DNA of 44,859 bases from Crocinitomicaceae bacterium (GTDB lineage Bacteria; Bacteroidota; Bacteroidia; Flavobacteriales_D; Sanyastnellaceae): positions 1-44,859 of the forward strand of contig PBMY01000029.1 of assembly GCA_002722795.1 (NCBI GenBank), given 5' to 3'. Under the pieces are notes generated by a model. The model searched no databases. It saw nothing but the letters and a program-made list of their open reading frames with translations, and had not been told where the DNA came from. Position numbers and translations under genes: made by a program. Positions 26,085-35,355 of the stretch are shown one piece after another. The stretch's first letter is position 1. The number at the start of each line of letters is the position of its first letter.

Positions 26085-27743
26085 ATGTCAGAAAGCAGTA
26101 GACACTTTATTCAGCAAAAAATCGATGCTGATATTGCAGAAGGGAAGCACGGAGGGAAGGTTCATACTCGCTTTCCACCTGAGCCCAATGGGTATCTTCA
26201 CATAGGTCATGCAAAGGCAATTTGCATAAGCTTTGGACTAGCTGAAGAATATGGTGGTCTGACTAATCTAAGGTTTGACGATACTAACCCCATAAAAGAG
26301 GATGTTGAGTACGTTGATTCAATTAGGGAAGATATATATTGGTTAGGATACAAACCAACAGGTGGTGAGTATTTTACAAGCGATTACTTTGACCAATTGT
26401 ATAAATATGCTTTGCAGCTTATAGACGCTGGTAAGGCATATGTTGACGACCAGAATTCAGAGCAAATAGCAGAGCAAAAGGGCACTCCAACTGAACCTGG
26501 AACTCACAGCCCATTTAGGGATAGATCTACTGAAGAAAACAGGGATTTATTCGAGAGAATGAAGGCTGGAGAATTTGAGGAAGGTGCAAGAGTATTGAGA
26601 GCCAAAATTGACATGGCAAATCCCAACATGCACATGAGGGATCCAATCATGTACAGGATAATGTTTGCTACACACCATAGAACTGGTGACGATTGGTGCA
26701 TTTATCCAATGTATGATTTTGCTCATGGACAATCTGATAGCATTGAAGGAATTACACATAGTCTTTGCTCTTTAGAGTTTGAGGTACATAGACCCTTGTA
26801 CGAATGGTATATTGAAAATCTTGATATTTTTCCATCTAATCAAACTGAATTTGCAAGATTAAATCTCAACTACACAGTTATGTCAAAGCGTAAGCTTTTA
26901 AGACTAGTTGAGGATGGTGTTGTAGATGGATGGGATGACCCTAGAATGCCTACAATCAGTGGCCTTAGAAGAAGAGGTTATACACCAGCATCTATTAAAG
27001 AATTCATTTCAAGAGTTGGTGTAGCTAAGAGAGAAAACATCATAGATGTTGGCCTATTAGAATGGGCGCTTAGAGATGATTTAAACAGAGTTGCTCCAAG
27101 AGTTATGGCTGTGTTAAACCCCATTAAGCTTGTGATAACTAACTACCCAGAAGGTCAAGTAGAGTGGCTGCCATCAGTAAATAATCCAGAGGATCCTGAG
27201 TCAGGAACTCGTGAAATTCCATTTTCAAAGGAACTTTGGATGGAAGCTGATGACTTTAAAGTTGAGGCAAATAGGAAATGGTTCCGTTTGGCACCAGGCA
27301 AAACTGTTCGTTTAAAAAGTGCTTACATAGTGGAATATGAAAACCACATATGTGATTCTGATGGAAATGTCACTGAGGTTCATGTAAAGTACTTTGAGAA
27401 TAGTAAATCTGGCTCTGATACTAGTGGAATCAAGGCCAAAGGCACGCTTCACTGGGTTGAGCAAAGTAATGCAATTGATGCTGAAGTAAGACTGTACGAT
27501 AGGCTTTTTGCTGACGAAGCTCCAGATGGTCATAAAAATAAAGATTTCACTGAATTTTTAAATCCAAACTCATTGGATATTCTCGGTAATTGCAAATTGG
27601 AGCCATCTCTGGCTGAGGCCCAAGCAGGTACTACATTCCAGTTCACAAGACTAGGTTACTTTACTCCAGATTCTAAGAATAGCAGGGAAGGGGCTCTTGT
27701 TTTCAATAGAGCTGTAACTCTGAGGGATAGCTGGAAGGGTTAA
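26085..27743 (+). CDS. glnS: Glutaminyl-tRNA synthetase
   Basis: It attaches glutamine to tRNA-Gln. The protein of 552 residues begins MSESSRHF. It has the HIGH site in RFPPEPNGYLHIGHAKA near 32, LRFDDTNP near 63, VMSKRKLLRLVEDG (KMSKS-type) near 270 and an anticodon-binding C-terminal half that includes LKSAYIVEYENHICDSDGN. Its length equals E. coli GlnRS. GTG 26070 would add five residues upstream of the predicted -7 box, so it was not chosen. Its stop lies within a small hairpin shared with the convergent tRNA-nucleotidyltransferase gene. Confidence 0.97.
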   Translation: MSESSRHFIQQKIDADIAEGKHGGKVHTRFPPEPNGYLHIGHAKAICISFGLAEEYGGLTNLRFDDTNPIKEDVEYVDSIREDIYWLGYKPTGGEYFTSDYFDQLYKYALQLIDAGKAYVDDQNSEQIAEQKGTPTEPGTHSPFRDRSTEENRDLFERMKAGEFEEGARVLRAKIDMANPNMHMRDPIMYRIMFATHHRTGDDWCIYPMYDFAHGQSDSIEGITHSLCSLEFEVHRPLYEWYIENLDIFPSNQTEFARLNLNYTVMSKRKLLRLVEDGVVDGWDDPRMPTISGLRRRGYTPASIKEFISRVGVAKRENIIDVGLLEWALRDDLNRVAPRVMAVLNPIKLVITNYPEGQVEWLPSVNNPEDPESGTREIPFSKELWMEADDFKVEANRKWFRLAPGKTVRLKSAYIVEYENHICDSDGNVTEVHVKYFENSKSGSDTSGIKAKGTLHWVEQSNAIDAEVRLYDRLFADEAPDGHKNKDFTEFLNPNSLDILGNCKLEPSLAEAQAGTTFQFTRLGYFTPDSKNSREGALVFNRAVTLRDSWKG

Positions 27744-27752
27744 ACCCTTTTT
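27735..27752 (+). terminator. Compact hairpin terminator over the convergent stop codons
   Basis: AAGGGT, loop TAA, ACCCTT, with a T-run of five through 27752. The 6-bp stem contains both the glnS stop (27741-27743) and the last codons of the convergent gene. It is short, so efficiency is uncertain; in the opposite direction it lacks a T-run. Confidence 0.45.
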
Positions 27753-29149
27753 AAACCCATTTCTGAACCAAGTTTAAGCATTAATTCAAATGCTTCATCC
27801 TTGTCGTTTTTTATATCTCCTTCTAGAATTGCTTCTTTTATGGCCTTTTTGATATCACCAATAGGCCTTGATGGTGGAATGCCAAACTCCTTCATAATCA
27901 TTTCACCAGTTACTGGTGGCTGGAAATTTCTTATTTGATCGCTTTCCTCAACCTCCTTGAGTTTGGTCACAACAACGTCGTAATTCTTGAGGTATTTGGC
28001 CACTTTTGCCTCGTTTTTACTTGTGATATCGGCTCTACATAAGATCATAAGATCATCAATGTCGTCACCAGCTTCATATAGAAGTCGTCTTATGGCGCTA
28101 TCTGTTACAATGTCCTTAGTGAGAGCAATAGGCCTTAGGTGAAGAAGTACAAGTTTTTGTACATACTTCATTTTTGAGTCAAGTGGAAGCTTTAATCTTT
28201 TGAAGATTTTTGGTATCATTCTAGCGCCTCTATCCTCATGCCCATGGAAGGTCCATCCGTGCTTTGGATGAAATCTTTTTGTAGGCGGCTTAGCAATGTC
28301 ATGGAGTATTGCAGCCCACCTTAGCCAAAGGTTGTCAGAATTTTTACAGACATTCTCAAGTACTTCTAATGTGTGATAGAAATTGTCCTTATGTGAAATG
28401 CCATTTCTTTTCTCAACGCCTTTAAGAGCAACCATTTCAGGGAAAAACTGATGAAGCAATTCAGTCTTTAGTAATAGCTTAAATCCAATGCTAGGAAGGT
28501 CTGCAAGAATGATTTTATTAAGCTCAGTGTGGATTCTCTCCATTGAGATAATCTCAAGCCTTTTGGCATTCTTAGATATCGCTCTCAAGCTTTCAGTTTC
28601 GATTGTAAAATCTAATTGAGTAGCAAATCGAATAGCCCTCATGATTCTTAGAGGATCATCACTGTATGTAATGTCGGGATCTAGTGGAGTACGTATTATT
28701 CCTAAATCCAAATCCCTTAAGCCATCAAATGGGTCAACTAAATCACCGAATCCATTTTTTGAAAGGCTTAAAGCCATAGCGTTTATTGTGAAGTCACGCC
28801 TGTTTTGGTCATCCTCAAGAGTTCCGTCTTCAACTATAGGTTTTCTACTTCCCTTTGTATATGATTCCTTTCTGGCACCAACAAATTCTACTTCGTAGTC
28901 GCCGCACTTAAACATAGCAGTGCCAAAATTCTTAAACACGCTAACCTGTTTTACACCTAACTCTTTAGCTGCAGCTTTTGCTAATTTTATTCCACTGCCT
29001 TCTGTAACAATATCAATATCCTTACAGGGTCTACCAAGAATTAAATCGCGTACAAACCCACCTATAACGAACGCGCGTTCACCATTAGCGTCAGATACTT
29101 TACTGACTGCTTTAAAGACCTTATGATCTAATGATGATTTATAGTTCAT
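27740..29149 (-). CDS. cca: CCA tRNA nucleotidyltransferase / poly(A) polymerase family, HD domain
   Basis: The class II nucleotidyltransferase head is at the N-terminus: ERAFVIGGFVRDLILGRPCKDIDIVTEG, with the catalytic Asp pair. RRDFTINAMALS and DPFDGLRDL are family motifs, followed by RIMRAIRFATQLDF. An HD domain follows (WAAILHDIAKPPTKRF, HGHEDRGARM), as in many bacterial CCA-adding enzymes. It has 469 residues. CCA-adding is the likely role; poly(A) polymerase activity is the alternative. The start overlaps the tsaC stop by 4 bp, and the gene closes the phoH-purC-tsaC-cca operon. Confidence 0.85.
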   Translation of the reverse strand: MNYKSSLDHKVFKAVSKVSDANGERAFVIGGFVRDLILGRPCKDIDIVTEGSGIKLAKAAAKELGVKQVSVFKNFGTAMFKCGDYEVEFVGARKESYTKGSRKPIVEDGTLEDDQNRRDFTINAMALSLSKNGFGDLVDPFDGLRDLDLGIIRTPLDPDITYSDDPLRIMRAIRFATQLDFTIETESLRAISKNAKRLEIISMERIHTELNKIILADLPSIGFKLLLKTELLHQFFPEMVALKGVEKRNGISHKDNFYHTLEVLENVCKNSDNLWLRWAAILHDIAKPPTKRFHPKHGWTFHGHEDRGARMIPKIFKRLKLPLDSKMKYVQKLVLLHLRPIALTKDIVTDSAIRRLLYEAGDDIDDLMILCRADITSKNEAKVAKYLKNYDVVVTKLKEVEESDQIRNFQPPVTGEMIMKEFGIPPSRPIGDIKKAIKEAILEGDIKNDKDEAFELMLKLGSEMGLKRV

Positions 29150-29736
29150 TTACGAAGAATGTTGAACCTGCAGTCTTCATCAAACGCTACCATGAATGAA
29201 GGAGGAGAGGAGAGAACTTCAGTTTTACGGTGTGAACTTACGAAATCTACACCAAGGGTAATACTTGAGTCTATTTCACTAAAAGACTTTGGGGTAGGTA
29301 CTCCGCTTAAATTGGCGCTAGAACTTGCAATTGGTTTTCCTAGACCTCTGATAACGAATTCACACCAAGGTTCTGAAATTCTTCTTACTGCGAGTGAACC
29401 GCCAGGTCCTAATAGACTTTCATCAACCCCGCGTCCTTTTGGAAGTACAATGGTTGTTGGCCTATCTGCACAATCGTATAACTCCCAAGCAGCTTCCGGA
29501 ACATCTTCTACATGTTTTTGAATCATTCCATCATCAGATGCAAGAACTAAAATAGGAGTGCCTTTGTCACGACCTTTCAATGAACGAAGTTTTGCTATCG
29601 CTTCAGGATTTGATGCATCGCAAGCTAGTCCCCAAACTGTATCTGATGCATGGAGTATTACACCGCCAGACCTTAGTGTCCTCACGGCTTCAAGGGCGTC
29701 ATCACGCCAGGATTCTACTGCTTTTTTGCGAGCCAT
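29146..29736 (-). CDS. tsaC: L-threonylcarbamoyladenylate synthase (YrdC/Sua5 family)
   Basis: It makes threonylcarbamoyl-AMP for the t6A37 modification of tRNA, which MtaB (elsewhere in this window) then methylthiolates. Motifs are [20 protein letters not shown] near 25, [14 protein letters not shown] near 50 and SLAVRRIS near 133, with [12 protein letters not shown] near 155. The length of 196 suits a single-domain YrdC protein without the Sua5 tail. The start lies within the last 22 bp of purC, and the stop overlaps the cca start. Confidence 0.9.
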   Translation of the reverse strand: MARKKAVESWRDDALEAVRTLRSGGVILHASDTVWGLACDASNPEAIAKLRSLKGRDKGTPILVLASDDGMIQKHVEDVPEAAWELYDCADRPTTIVLPKGRGVDESLLGPGGSLAVRRISEPWCEFVIRGLGKPIASSSANLSGVPTPKSFSEIDSSITLGVDFVSSHRKTEVLSSPPSFMVAFDEDCRFNILRK

Positions 29737-30671
29737 TCTTCAACAGCTTTTTCGATTCTGTCTAATGGTGTGCTTGACGCATCACCCTCAAATTTTGATC
29801 CTGTTACTTTTTCGTATAACTCCACATAACGTGATGTAACTAGGTTAACAAAGTCATCGTCCATGTGAGGTACGGTTTGGCCTTCTAGACCCATAAAATC
29901 GTTACTCATCAACCACTCTCTAACAAATTCCTTACTTAGCTGTTTCTGAGGCTCATTTGCATCCTGACGCTCCTGATAGCCATCTGCATAGAAGTAACGA
30001 GAGCTATCAGGGGTATGGATTTCGTCTATCAACATTAGTTTCCCATCCTTAAGACCAAATTCATATTTGGTATCAACTAAAATTAAACCTTGCTCTGCAG
30101 CTATCTCTGTACCTCTTTGGAATAGCGCTCGAGTAATTCTGTCTAATTCGTCGTAAAGCTCCTGACTTACTATGCCTCTAGCAACAATGTCTTTTGGAGA
30201 AATGTCTTCATCGTGTCCTTCATCAGCCTTTGTTGCAGGAGTAATAATAGGGGTGGGGAACCTGTCGTGTTCCTTCATTCCTTCAGGAAGTTCTGCACCA
30301 CAAAGCTCTCTAAGCCCTTTTTTATAAGTCCTCCAGGCATGTCCTGTTAGATATCCCCTGATAACCATTTCAATTCTAATTGGTTCAGCTCTGTGTCCAA
30401 TTGTTACACTTGGATCAGGGGTAGCAATTTTCCAAGTAGGAACGATGTCTGAAACCTCATCTATGAACTTTGAAGCAACACCGTTTAGGACTTGGCCTTT
30501 GTATGGAATGCCACGTGGCATTACAACATCAAATGCACTGATTCTGTCTGAAACAACAGCAACAATTAAATCGTCGCCAATTCCATACATATCTCTAACC
30601 TTACCGTGGTAAGCTGAGGTTTGGTCTGTAAAATTGAAATCAGTTTTAGTGATAGGTGTAGGTGTGCTCAT
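29715..30671 (-). CDS. purC: SAICAR synthetase
   Basis: It joins aspartate to CAIR in purine synthesis. The 318-residue protein is the long form. Signatures are [69 protein letters not shown] and [20 protein letters not shown]. The stop lies inside tsaC, and the start overlaps the phoH stop by 4 bp (ATGA). Confidence 0.96.
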   Translation of the reverse strand: MSTPTPITKTDFNFTDQTSAYHGKVRDMYGIGDDLIVAVVSDRISAFDVVMPRGIPYKGQVLNGVASKFIDEVSDIVPTWKIATPDPSVTIGHRAEPIRIEMVIRGYLTGHAWRTYKKGLRELCGAELPEGMKEHDRFPTPIITPATKADEGHDEDISPKDIVARGIVSQELYDELDRITRALFQRGTEIAAEQGLILVDTKYEFGLKDGKLMLIDEIHTPDSSRYFYADGYQERQDANEPQKQLSKEFVREWLMSNDFMGLEGQTVPHMDDDFVNLVTSRYVELYEKVTGSKFEGDASSTPLDRIEKAVEEWLAKKQ

Positions 30672-31615
30672 TTACCTTCTTGTTTTTCAAATGCTGAAAT
30701 AATTGTTCTAACTAATCTATGGCGCATCACATCAACTCCTGTTAGCCTAATTGTACTAATACCTTCTACTTTTTCAAGGGATTTAAGAGCGTGAGCAAGG
30801 CCGCTTTTCTGTTTGTTTGGCAAATCTACCTGACTTTCGTCACCGGTGATAATGAATTTAGCATCTCTACCCATTCTTGTTAAAAACATTTTCATTTGAG
30901 GAATGGAAGAGTTTTGGGCTTCGTCTAAAATGACAAAAGCTTTATCAAGTGTTCTTCCTCTCATAAATGCTAGAGGAGCTACTTCTATAACACCCTTTTC
31001 CATGTGCTCGGCAACCTTTTCATAGGGAAGCATATCTGTAAGAGCGTCGTACAGTGGCTGTAGATAGGGATCGAGTTTTTCTTTTAAATCCCCTGGAAGG
31101 AATCCTAAATTTTCTCCAGCCTCAACAGCAGGCCTAGTCAAAATGATTTTCTTTACCCTTTTGTCTTTTAAAGCTCGAACTGCCATTGCAACTGCTGTGT
31201 ATGTCTTTCCGGTACCGGCAGGACCCACGGCGAAAACCATGTCATTTTCTTTGATGGCCTCAACTAATTTATACTGATTAGGTGTTCTAGCAACAATCCT
31301 ATGACCACCTGGTCCATGCACAAGGACGTCATCTTTTTTAGCTTCCTTAATAATGCTTTGCTCGTCTGACTTGACTAATCTCTCTATGTCATCTATTGAT
31401 AATGAATTGTATCGATCAACATGCCAAACTACCATTCTCATTACTTCCTCAAACCTTCCTATATCAACTCTTTCTCCCTTGATGATAAAATCATTTCCAC
31501 GGGCTACAATTCGTAATTTTGGGAACTTATCTTGCAGGGTACGAAGGTTTGAATTTTCGTTACCTAACAAAACAATTGGATCTAATCCTTCAATCGATAT
31601 TAAAGTCTCATGCAT
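30668..31615 (-). CDS. ybeZ: PhoH-like ATPase
   Basis: A PhoH-family P-loop ATPase, linked in other bacteria to RNA processing and ribosome maturation with YbeY. A small N-terminal KH-like region precedes [19 protein letters not shown] (Walker A, near 133), [20 protein letters not shown], Walker [12 protein letters not shown] near 232 and [13 protein letters not shown]. The length of 315 is normal. It heads a four-gene minus operon. ybeY is not in the window. A TATTTTTG box lies 8 nt before the ATG. Confidence 0.93.
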   Translation of the reverse strand: MHETLISIEGLDPIVLLGNENSNLRTLQDKFPKLRIVARGNDFIIKGERVDIGRFEEVMRMVVWHVDRYNSLSIDDIERLVKSDEQSIIKEAKKDDVLVHGPGGHRIVARTPNQYKLVEAIKENDMVFAVGPAGTGKTYTAVAMAVRALKDKRVKKIILTRPAVEAGENLGFLPGDLKEKLDPYLQPLYDALTDMLPYEKVAEHMEKGVIEVAPLAFMRGRTLDKAFVILDEAQNSSIPQMKMFLTRMGRDAKFIITGDESQVDLPNKQKSGLAHALKSLEKVEGISTIRLTGVDVMRHRLVRTIISAFEKQEGK

Positions 31616-31623
31616 TTGGATGA

Positions 31624-31631
31624 CAAAAATA
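31624..31631 (-). promoter_or_regulatory. phoH -7 box TATTTTTG
   Basis: Read on the minus strand, a perfect TAnnTTTG with 8 nt to the ATG at 31615. This predicts a leader of only about 2-3 nt. The promoter lies in the 35-bp gap to the divergent SAM-hydrolase gene, so an upstream -33 element would fall at or within that gene's start. Confidence 0.6.
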
Positions 31632-31650
31632 ACGTCCCCGACCTACTAAA

Positions 31651-32457
31651 GTGCCAATAATTACACTAACATCTGATTATGGACCTGAAAGGTTTTACGC
31701 AGGCATACTTCGTGGTGCTCTTTTAGCGGCTGTTCCAGATGCTAATATTGTTGATTTAACTCACGATATTAGGAAGCATAGCGCTAACGATGCAGCATTG
31801 ATTTTAAGATCTAGCGTAGTTCATTTTCCTAAGGGTACTATTCATATTATAGCTGTTTCAACTGAATCTACACCGGAAAAACCGCATAGAATTGTAAGAA
31901 TTGAAGACCAATATTTTATTGGAGCAGATACTGGAACCTTCCATTTGATTTTTGGAAAAGAGCCAGATGCTGTATTTGATTTGAGTAATATGATGGCGGA
32001 TTTTGATTATCCGACATTCCCTGAACGTTCATTGTTTGTTCCAGCAGCGGCTCATCTTGCTAGAGGTGGAATTCCCGAATTACTAGGTCGCCCAGCGAGT
32101 TTGGTTAATTCTAAAAATACTCTCAATCCTGTTTATGCAGACCATGTATTAACTGGTCATGTAATTTATATAGATGGTTATGGAAACTGCATGACTGACA
32201 TAGATAAACAGTTATTTAAGGAAGTTGGGACAGATAGGAGTTTTGTAATCGTAATGAGATCAAGTCGATCAGACATTAGAAAAATAGACAATTCATATTC
32301 AGAAGTACCAATTGGCGAATCAGTTGCTGTATTTAATCATTTAGGATTGTTAGAAATAGCTGTAAATGGAGGTTCACCTTCTAATGGAAATGTAGGAGCA
32401 TCAGGATTGCTTGGGATAAAGTTAGACGACGTAATTAGAATTGAATTTGCTCAATGA
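31651..32457 (+). CDS. SAM hydroxide adenosyltransferase / SAM hydrolase (DUF62 family)
   Basis: The family cleaves S-adenosylmethionine with hydroxide to adenosine and methionine, or uses halide in fluorinase and chlorinase relatives. The N-terminus PIITLTSDYGPERFYAGIL and IVDLTHDI near 35 (the Asp that binds the SAM ribose) are hallmarks, followed by YIDGYGNCMTDI near 170. It starts with GTG 31651, the only start that fits the family N-terminus. At 268 residues it fits the hydrolase branch. It is followed by an ABM-domain gene with 4-bp overlap. Confidence 0.85.
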   Translation: MPIITLTSDYGPERFYAGILRGALLAAVPDANIVDLTHDIRKHSANDAALILRSSVVHFPKGTIHIIAVSTESTPEKPHRIVRIEDQYFIGADTGTFHLIFGKEPDAVFDLSNMMADFDYPTFPERSLFVPAAAHLARGGIPELLGRPASLVNSKNTLNPVYADHVLTGHVIYIDGYGNCMTDIDKQLFKEVGTDRSFVIVMRSSRSDIRKIDNSYSEVPIGESVAVFNHLGLLEIAVNGGSPSNGNVGASGLLGIKLDDVIRIEFAQ

Positions 32458-32762
32458 TAGAGCGAGATGAGTACATAGTTAGAATAGTTAGGCTAACGAT
32501 TAGTAAAGAGAATGTTGATGCATTTAACAAGTTGTATAAGCAATATGAGGATGCTATTTCTTCTCAACCTGGTTGCTTAAGTGTAGATTTGTTTACTGAT
32601 GCATCTAATCCATATGTAAGAGCAACCATAAGCAAATGGAGAGATGTAGAGAGTTTAAATAGATATAGACATTCGGAATTATTTGGCGTAGTTTGGCCGG
32701 CTACAAAGGCGCTATTTGCAGCAAAACCTGAAGTTTGGACTTATGAAGCAAGAAGTTTTTAG
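32454..32762 (+). CDS. ABM-fold (quinol monooxygenase-like) small protein
   Basis: A 102-residue dimeric ferredoxin-like-fold protein of the antibiotic-biosynthesis-monooxygenase type. It shows the typical layout IVRIVRLTISKENVDAFNK, SQPGCLSVDLF, YVRATISKWRDVESL and RHSELFG. The substrate is unknown; these proteins often handle quinols or aldehydes. It overlaps the SAM-hydrolase gene by 4 bp (ATGA) and the next ORF by 20 bp if that starts at 32743. Confidence 0.75.
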   Translation: MIERDEYIVRIVRLTISKENVDAFNKLYKQYEDAISSQPGCLSVDLFTDASNPYVRATISKWRDVESLNRYRHSELFGVVWPATKALFAAKPEVWTYEARSF

Positions 32763-35355
32763 ATATGGCAGATTACGTCGGTTGCTTGGAGCAGCTTTAG
32801 GTTGGGCACTTGGAGGCCCTATTGGCGCTTTTTTAGGTTTTCTGTTGTTGGAACAGTTTAGGGTGGAGATGAGAGTGTTGATTTTAAAGGAAATAAGGGG
32901 CTTTTTTAGTTCATTGATAGGCTATGTAGTCATCTCTGCATTCTTACTGATGTTAGGGCTATTTCTTTGGGTTTTCCCGGGTCCTTGGAACATACTTTCT
33001 AGTGGAATTGCATCAATGGATTCATTCTTTACCTTGGCTCCATGGGTATTGTTATTCTTGGTGCCTGCGATCACTATGAGATCATTCTCAGAGGAGCGAA
33101 GAAGTGGTACTCTTGAGCTTCTTTTAACTCATCCAATTTTAGAAGGCCAAATTATTCAGGCTAAATTTTACGGTGCAGTTTTGCTTCTTGCGATGTCACT
33201 AGTTCCTACATTGGGGTTTGTATGGGTAATTGGAGAATTAGGTAATCCAGCATGGAATCTTGATTTGGGTGGTATTTTGGGGTCATACTTTGGACTTTTC
33301 TTACTTGCAACAAGTATGGCAGCTATAGGTATTTGTGCAAGCACCACTACCAAACAACCTTTAGTTGCTTTCTTAACTACAATGGTTCTTTCAACCATTG
33401 GTTTTATTGGATTTACAGCTCTAAGTGATTTTTCCTTACTTGGGACTTGGGATTATTATTTTGCTAATCTTGGCTTTGAGGCTCACTACAGGTCTTTAAG
33501 TAGAGGTCTAATTGATACTCGCGATGTTGCTTATTTCATATTTGTGGACATTTTATTTCTGCAGATTGCTAGATTCAATTTAGCGGTAGAAAGGGGGAGG
33601 TTAGGAAGGGAATTGACAAAACTGAGTATTGTTGTTGCTACTTCTATAGTACTGTTCTTTGCTGTACATATTGTTTGGTATACTGTTGATTTAACTGCAG
33701 AAAAAAGACATACTCTTACTGAAGGGTCTATCAATTTGCTAGACCGTATGCAGGAATCAAAATATGAGGCAGTTGTTACTTGTTATCTGAGTGGAGATTA
33801 CCCAGCTTCTTGGAGAAGATTAGAGATTGCTATAAATGAAAAGCTAGAAGATTTTGCAGCAAATTCTGGCGGAAGATTGAGATTTCAATTTGTCGATATT
33901 TATGAATCTGAGGATAGACAGACTGTAGGCCAAAACGAAAACAGATTAATCGAGCTAGGACTTTCATTTACTAGAATAGGCTATGAATCATCAGGAGGAA
34001 GGACATTCCAAAATGTTTGGCCTGCAGCCCTAATAAGTTGCAATGGAAAGGATGTGCCAGTCCAATTCTTTATGAGTGATACACCTCAGCCAACTGATGC
34101 TATGATACAAGGTTCAATTAATTCTATTGAATATCAGCTAGCATCTTCATTAAATAGAGCACTTTCGAAGGATAGAAAGCAAATCGCTTTCATTGAAGGA
34201 CACGGTGAATTACCTGAGCACGAGGTGGGGGATTTTGTAATGTCTTTAGAAAAGGATTACGGTGTTACAAGAGTTAGGATTGATGGAAAACTCAATGCAC
34301 TTTGTGACAAGTTAGAGGGGATGAAGTACAGAGTGGCCAAATTTGATCTAGCAATTATCGCTAAACCAGATTCGGCCTTTTCAGATAAGGATAGATTAAT
34401 TATCGATCAATTCTTATTGGCAGGAGGTAGGGTGTTATGGATGGTCGACCCAGTTCTCACAGATCTTGATTCTTTAAGATCAGCCCAAACAACGATGGCA
34501 GTTGCTAATGATTTGGGCTTATTCCATCAACTGTTCGATTATGGTGTTAGACTAAACAAAGATTTAATATTAGACCCACAATGTGCCCCAATTGCATTTG
34601 ACGCTGGACCACAGGGAAATCAAAGGAATTATCAATTATTCAGCTGGTATTTTGCACCATTAGCAATACCTCAATCTACTGCTTCACTTACTCACCCAAT
34701 AACTACCAACCTAGATCCAATTCACTTTGATTTTGCATCTAGTATTGATTTAGTCGGAGATGATCCTGATATCAGTAAAACTATTCTTCTTCATAGTTCA
34801 GCGAAGGCGAGGAAGCATCTTGCACCAGTTAGAGTGTCAAGTGCAGTAGTCGATTTAAAACCTGAATACTTTACTACTCATAACACCCCAAATAGCCCTA
34901 TGGCTGTATTGCTTGAGGGTAAATTCAAATCTCATTTTACTGATATAATTCCACCACGCCTTCAAGTAGATCCTGATTTCGCATTTAGATCTGAGGGAAG
35001 GCCTTCAGCAATGATTATAGTTTCTGATGGTGATATATGCCGAAACACAGCAGTCGAAACTCCCCAAGGATGGCAAATTTTCCCATTAGGTTACGATAGA
35101 TATGCAGGCGATGTGGTATATGACAACAAGGAATTCCTATTAAATGCCGTTAATCATTTATTGGATGAAAATTCAATGATTTCAGTTAGATCAAGAGCGA
35201 TTACTTTGAGATCATTAAATGAAGACATTATATCTAGATCAAAACTTGGGTGGCAGAGTATAGCCATTGCTATTCCGTTAATATTTGTAATATTGATTGG
35301 AACTATTTTATTGAAATACAGACAAAACAAATATGCAAAGCGAAATAAAATCTAA
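32743..35355 (+). CDS. Gliding-motility ABC protein, GldF-GldG fusion with extra N-terminal segment
   Basis: Residues ~44-290 match GldF, the ABC-2 permease (LILKEIRGFFSSLIGYVV, SLDSFF-like MDSFFTLAPWVLLFLVPA, ITMRSFSEERRSGTLELL). The rest matches GldG (VDLTAEKRHTLTEGSINLL, IAFIEGHGELPEHEVGDFV, DQFLLAGGRVLWMVDP) and ends with a C-terminal membrane helix. The two are separate genes in Flavobacterium and are one frame here. GldA, the ATPase, is not in the window. The first ~42 residues before the GldF start hold a Gly-rich helix, LGWALGGPIGAFLGF, like the N-terminus of TerB/DjlA proteins. ATG 32743 keeps it; ATG 32869, preceded by GGTGGAG, would give the usual GldF N-terminus. TTG 32716 is unlikely. 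Confidence 0.85.
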   Translation: MKQEVFRYGRLRRLLGAALGWALGGPIGAFLGFLLLEQFRVEMRVLILKEIRGFFSSLIGYVVISAFLLMLGLFLWVFPGPWNILSSGIASMDSFFTLAPWVLLFLVPAITMRSFSEERRSGTLELLLTHPILEGQIIQAKFYGAVLLLAMSLVPTLGFVWVIGELGNPAWNLDLGGILGSYFGLFLLATSMAAIGICASTTTKQPLVAFLTTMVLSTIGFIGFTALSDFSLLGTWDYYFANLGFEAHYRSLSRGLIDTRDVAYFIFVDILFLQIARFNLAVERGRLGRELTKLSIVVATSIVLFFAVHIVWYTVDLTAEKRHTLTEGSINLLDRMQESKYEAVVTCYLSGDYPASWRRLEIAINEKLEDFAANSGGRLRFQFVDIYESEDRQTVGQNENRLIELGLSFTRIGYESSGGRTFQNVWPAALISCNGKDVPVQFFMSDTPQPTDAMIQGSINSIEYQLASSLNRALSKDRKQIAFIEGHGELPEHEVGDFVMSLEKDYGVTRVRIDGKLNALCDKLEGMKYRVAKFDLAIIAKPDSAFSDKDRLIIDQFLLAGGRVLWMVDPVLTDLDSLRSAQTTMAVANDLGLFHQLFDYGVRLNKDLILDPQCAPIAFDAGPQGNQRNYQLFSWYFAPLAIPQSTASLTHPITTNLDPIHFDFASSIDLVGDDPDISKTILLHSSAKARKHLAPVRVSSAVVDLKPEYFTTHNTPNSPMAVLLEGKFKSHFTDIIPPRLQVDPDFAFRSEGRPSAMIIVSDGDICRNTAVETPQGWQIFPLGYDRYAGDVVYDNKEFLLNAVNHLLDENSMISVRSRAITLRSLNEDIISRSKLGWQSIAIAIPLIFVILIGTILLKYRQNKYAKRNKI

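Noticed and set aside
29159-29521. 120-codon plus-strand frame
   Set aside because: It is antisense to tsaC, which has clear family motifs.
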